Assembly: GCF_019931195.1 (NCBI RefSeq)
Contig: NZ_JAIOUO010000004.1
Coordinates: forward strand, 62,001-126,000
From: Marinobacter sp. F4216
Lineage (GTDB): Bacteria; Pseudomonadota; Gammaproteobacteria; Pseudomonadales; Oleiphilaceae
Direction of reading: 5' to 3'
Length of the DNA stretch: 64,000 bases
Below the pieces are notes generated by a model. It worked only from the letters and a program-made list of their open reading frames with translations, was not told where the DNA came from and did not search any database. Below are positions 61,191-64,000 of this stretch, one piece after another; within the stretch, counting starts at the first letter, position 1, and the number at the start of each line of letters is the position of its first letter. The position numbers and the translations under genes are program-made.

Positions 61191-61940
61191 ATCCCCCAGA
61201 AGAGTTTCAATCCGCTGACGCACCTCTGCCATTACCTCCGGAAGTTCCTCCTTGGTTTTGCCGGCGGTATCCAGCGGCTCCCCCACCTGAACCTCCACCG
61301 ACTGCCCGATGTTGATCTGCATGGTTCTGGCCGGCAACACCCGGTGGATGCCACGAATGGCGACCGGCACGATAACCGCCTGAGTATCCAGGGCGAGATG
61401 GAAACAGCCCTTCTTGAACGGAAGTAGCTGCCCATCCGGAGAACGGGTGCCCTCGGGCGCCGCCCACAAAACGATGCCGCTTTCCATCATCTCCCGCGCC
61501 TTGTCCAGATCCTTCAGGGCCCGGGCGCGGTTGGACCGGTCTACCGACGGGAACTCCCCTGCCCGCATCGCCTGCCCCAGCAGGGGAATGGCGTAAAGCT
61601 CTTTCTTTGCCAGCATCCGGATGGAGCCGGGCAAAGACACGAAGGCCACGGGAATGTCGTAATGACTGGCGTGTGTAGACATGATGATGTAGCGCCGGCC
61701 ATCGTTGAAATCAGGTACCTCACCCCGCACCGCCAGATTGGCCCTCACCAGACGCAACAGGGCGGCCGACCATTCCCGGCAATACTTGTCCACAATGGGA
61801 CGGTGAAGTTTGCCGACCAGCGCTCGCAACAGAACAAGTAACGAATACAAAGCCGTCAGGCCAACGGAGCCCAGCACTACGCCTGCCCGGCGCAACAGTG
61901 TCGCCGACTCCGTCAGCGGGTTGAGTTTCAATCGAATCAT
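61176..61940 (-). CDS. PlsC-type 1-acyl-glycerol-3-phosphate acyltransferase
   Basis: 254 residues. Membrane segment near residues 20-42, then the acyltransferase motifs HASHYD (His90, Asp95) and PEGTRS (162-167), with FKKGCFHLAL and VPVAIRGI after. Transfers an acyl chain to lysophosphatidic acid or a related lysolipid at the inner membrane. Start has the ATG at 61940; divergent from sorA. Family sure, exact acceptor not. Confidence 0.88.
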   Translation of the reverse strand: MIRLKLNPLTESATLLRRAGVVLGSVGLTALYSLLVLLRALVGKLHRPIVDKYCREWSAALLRLVRANLAVRGEVPDFNDGRRYIIMSTHASHYDIPVAFVSLPGSIRMLAKKELYAIPLLGQAMRAGEFPSVDRSNRARALKDLDKAREMMESGIVLWAAPEGTRSPDGQLLPFKKGCFHLALDTQAVIVPVAIRGIHRVLPARTMQINIGQSVEVQVGEPLDTAGKTKEELPEVMAEVRQRIETLLGDGEAH

Positions 61941-62147
61941 TACATCCGCACCATCGAGTACCGCGTCCGGAATTGGCTGCCCGGACAGTTGGCCGGATTA
62001 TACCCACTCGCTCCTGACGGGGATAACCCGCCTACAAACTGGACATTTTTTCGCCAGCTTCTATAAAGGTAATAAGGATATTACCCACCACGATAGGTCG
62101 TGGTGCCATCCCACCGTCCAACAAAAAAAGGCCCAAGGAGACGGAAC

Positions 62148-63374
62148 ATGAACAGGGACATCATGCCCCGACAAGCCCCGGCAACACCCGGGCTGGAAAA
62201 CCCCGGCCGCCGCCAGATCCTGCTTGGCAGTGCCAGCGCTATGGCAGCCGTAACCCTTCTGGGGTTCACACCGCTGGCCCGCGCTGAAGAGCCAAAATCA
62301 CTGCCTGATTACGCGGCCTGGAAAGAACGCAATGCGCTGATCGTCCACAGCGCCAACACCATGGAAACCCAGCGGGACGCCATTGGTCAGGGAGTGATTA
62401 CCCCGAGCGACCGACTGTTCATCCGCAACAACCTGCCCACCCCACCCGAGGCCATTGTCGCCGACCGGGATGCCTGGGAAATCCAGGTTGAAGGTGTGAA
62501 AAACCCGGGCTCCATCACCATTGGCGAACTGAAAAAACTCGGCGTGACAACCGTTGCCTCGGTGCTGCAATGCTCCGGCAATGGCCGGGCCTTCTTTCCC
62601 CACGGTGCCGGAGGGACCCAGTGGTCCGTCGGTGCCGCTGGCTGTATCGCCTGGACCGGCGTGCCACTGAAAGATGTGGTGGAAGCCATGGGTGGCCCGG
62701 CCGACGGGGCCGGATACATCACCAGCACCGGAGGTGAGGAACTGCCCGAAGGCCTGGATCCAATGCAGGCCACGGTCGAGCGGTCCGTTCCCATGCGCGC
62801 CATGGAACAGGCTCTGCTGGCCTGGGGCATGAACGACGAAGACCTGCCCCTGACCCACGGAGGCCCGCTACGCATGGTCATCCCCGGGTTCTACGGCGTG
62901 AACAACGTCAAATACGTGAAAAAGGTGGCCCTCACCGAGGCGCAGACCAACGTGAAGATTCAGGCCTCCAGTTACCGGGTGCGGGATGTGGGCGTCAAAG
63001 GCTCCCCGGACCAGCCCTCCATGTGGGAAATGAACGTGAAGTCCTGGGTCACCTCCCCGCTGGAAAGCGCCGGCAAGGGACGCACCATGATTTACGGTGT
63101 GGCGCTGGGTGGCACGGTGGACCTCGACAAGGTGGAGGTGTCACTGGACGGCGGCGAGAACTGGCAGCAGGCAAGGTTCCTGGGGCCGGATCTTGGCCCC
63201 TTCGCGTGGCGGCCATTTGTACTGGCGGCGGACCTGTCACCCGGTGAGTACCGGATTGTCAGCAAGGCCACGGACGTCGAGGGCAACAGCCAGCCCGAAG
63301 GCCGCACCGATAATGAGCGCGGCTATGGCCACAATGGCTGGAGTGACCACGGGGTTACCCTTGTCGTCAGTTAA
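62148..63374 (+). CDS. sorA: SorA-type sulfite dehydrogenase, molybdopterin subunit
   Basis: Periplasmic molybdenum enzyme oxidising sulfite to sulfate. 408 residues. Tat signal: RRQILLG with Arg21-Arg22, then hydrophobic part and ALARA-like cleavage. Cys142 in LQCSGNGR is the molybdenum ligand; other family blocks are GGTQWSVGAAGCIAWTGVPLKDV, HGGPLRMVIPGFYGVNNVKYV and the C-terminal Ig-like dimerisation domain (VEVSLDGGENWQQARF). ATG at 62148 with AAGGAGACGG before it. A cytochrome c gene follows after 60 bases, giving the SorAB arrangement. Confidence 0.9.
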   Translation: MNRDIMPRQAPATPGLENPGRRQILLGSASAMAAVTLLGFTPLARAEEPKSLPDYAAWKERNALIVHSANTMETQRDAIGQGVITPSDRLFIRNNLPTPPEAIVADRDAWEIQVEGVKNPGSITIGELKKLGVTTVASVLQCSGNGRAFFPHGAGGTQWSVGAAGCIAWTGVPLKDVVEAMGGPADGAGYITSTGGEELPEGLDPMQATVERSVPMRAMEQALLAWGMNDEDLPLTHGGPLRMVIPGFYGVNNVKYVKKVALTEAQTNVKIQASSYRVRDVGVKGSPDQPSMWEMNVKSWVTSPLESAGKGRTMIYGVALGGTVDLDKVEVSLDGGENWQQARFLGPDLGPFAWRPFVLAADLSPGEYRIVSKATDVEGNSQPEGRTDNERGYGHNGWSDHGVTLVVS

Positions 63375-63434
63375 CCATACCGGGCCGGCGTCCTGCCGGT
63401 CCGCTCTTACCCAACCAATCAGGGATATCTCTTC

Positions 63435-63752
63435 ATGATCAAACACGCAGTCGGGCTGCTTATCGGCGCCCTTGTGACCATGAATGGAGTTGCCGACGAG
63501 CAGCTTGAACAGGGAAAAAAGATCTTCACCCAGGAAGCCAAGCCTTCCTGCACCGTTTGCCACACGCTGTCGGATGCGGGGTCGGCGGGCACCATTGGCC
63601 CCAATCTGGATGACCTTGCGCCGTCTATGGAACAGGTGCAAAACGCAGTTCGCAGTGGCGTCGGAGTGATGCCCGCCTTCGGTGAGTCACTGTCGGCGGA
63701 ACAAATCGAAGCCGTCGCCCGCTATGTGGCCACGGTCACCGGCGGCGAATAA
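63435..63752 (+). CDS. sorB: SorB-type monoheme cytochrome c subunit
   Basis: 105 residues: Sec signal (about 20 residues), one heme site CTVCH (residues 39-43) and an axial Met in GVMPAF. Takes electrons from the SorA molybdenum subunit and passes them to the respiratory chain. The small size, lone heme and position directly after sorA support SorB. A terminator follows at once. Confidence 0.88.
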   Translation: MIKHAVGLLIGALVTMNGVADEQLEQGKKIFTQEAKPSCTVCHTLSDAGSAGTIGPNLDDLAPSMEQVQNAVRSGVGVMPAFGESLSAEQIEAVARYVATVTGGE

Positions 63753-63757
63753 AAAAA

Positions 63758-63777
63758 ACGGGGCCTGCGCCCCGTTC
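63758..63777 (+). terminator. rho-independent terminator after sorAB
   Basis: AACGGGG, 6-base loop, CCCCGTT, preceded by eight A and followed by a mixed TCTTTCC tract; serves sorB and possibly the convergent msrB. Confidence 0.75.
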
Positions 63778-63791
63778 TTTCCTTCCGGCCT

Positions 63792-64000
63792 TCAGGCCTT
63801 TTCGTTGAACACCATGGCAATGGAATTCAGGCAGTAGCGTTTGCCGGTCGGGGGCGGGCCATCCGGGAACACGTGGCCCAGGTGACTGTCGCAACGCACA
63901 CAGCGAATTTCCGTGCGCACGCGTCCCAGGCTGGTGTCTTCCAGGTACCGGATGTGTTCCGGGTCGTAGGGCTGAAAGAAACTCGGCCAGCCAGTACCGG
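63792..64000 (-). CDS. msrB: peptide methionine-R-sulfoxide reductase MsrB, partial
   Basis: Last 68 residues of MsrB; the amino end lies beyond the window. Reads GTGWPSFF, then [18 protein letters not shown] (zinc-binding Cys pair and the conserved HLGHVF) and RYCLNSIAM with the catalytic Cys, all in the family order. Reduces oxidised methionine in proteins. Convergent with sorB. Confidence 0.92.
   Translation of the reverse strand, partial: GTGWPSFFQPYDPEHIRYLEDTSLGRVRTEIRCVRCDSHLGHVFPDGPPPTGKRYCLNSIAMVFNEKA

Overview
The window reads as chromosomal DNA of a marine gammaproteobacterium, most likely Marinobacter or a close relative. This is judged from gene content: a Marinobacter-type fatty acyl-CoA/aldehyde reductase, malate:quinone oxidoreductase, NhaD-type Na+/H+ antiporter, moderately high GC and densely packed operons. 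No database was searched, so family names rest on motifs, lengths and gene order read directly from the sequence.

Layout. (1) 1-8.7 kb: the end of a genomic island. It carries a Type I restriction-modification operon (hsdM-hsdS-hsdR) with an extra Mrr-type nuclease between hsdS and hsdR, then a lone lipoprotein gene. The island seems to end at 8661-8674, in a copy of the 3' end of ssrA (tmRNA) followed by its terminator. (2) 8.7-18.3 kb: housekeeping and transport genes: RsuA-like pseudouridine synthase, amino-acid binding protein, a HAD phosphatase-phnD-phnC-phnE-phnE phosphonate/phosphite uptake operon, a CHAD protein, a small secreted Cys protein with a membrane protein, and a LysR regulator. 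(3) 18.4-25.6 kb: dabB-dabA inorganic carbon uptake genes, then a fatty acyl reductase flanked by two paralogous methyltransferases. (4) 25.9-34.4 kb: large secreted or surface proteins (Asp-box lipoprotein, propeller-like lipoprotein, 1485-residue calcium-repeat protein), interleaved with three versions of one small lipoprotein gene, two of them decayed. (5) 34.6-36.1 kb: ExoD-like protein and an APH-fold kinase.

(6) 36.2-50.9 kb: the most striking region. Eleven minus-strand genes encode one ExbB/TolQ-like and two ExbD/TolR-like subunits, an AgmX/TonB-like transducer, three TPR-type proteins (two of them long), small exported proteins, a di-heme HzsA-like lipoprotein and a SHOCT membrane protein. 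Two outer-membrane barrel genes diverge from them. The parts list (one TolQ, two TolR, AgmX, TPR scaffolds, OM barrels) matches the Agl-Glt/Nfs envelope motors of Myxococcus. This suggests a related but undescribed trans-envelope machine, here combined with a c-type heme protein.

(7) 50.9-57 kb: a coiled-coil lipoprotein, then a three-gene unit (ATP-grasp ligase, a 674-residue protein with a possible Cys-His-Asn centre, a TPP enzyme of the acetolactate synthase family) that may be an unrecognised small-molecule pathway. (8) 57-64 kb: mqo, nhaD with a CaCA antiporter, an acyltransferase, a sorAB-type sulfite dehydrogenase and the 3' end of msrB. No tRNA, rRNA, CRISPR, transposase or integrase was seen.
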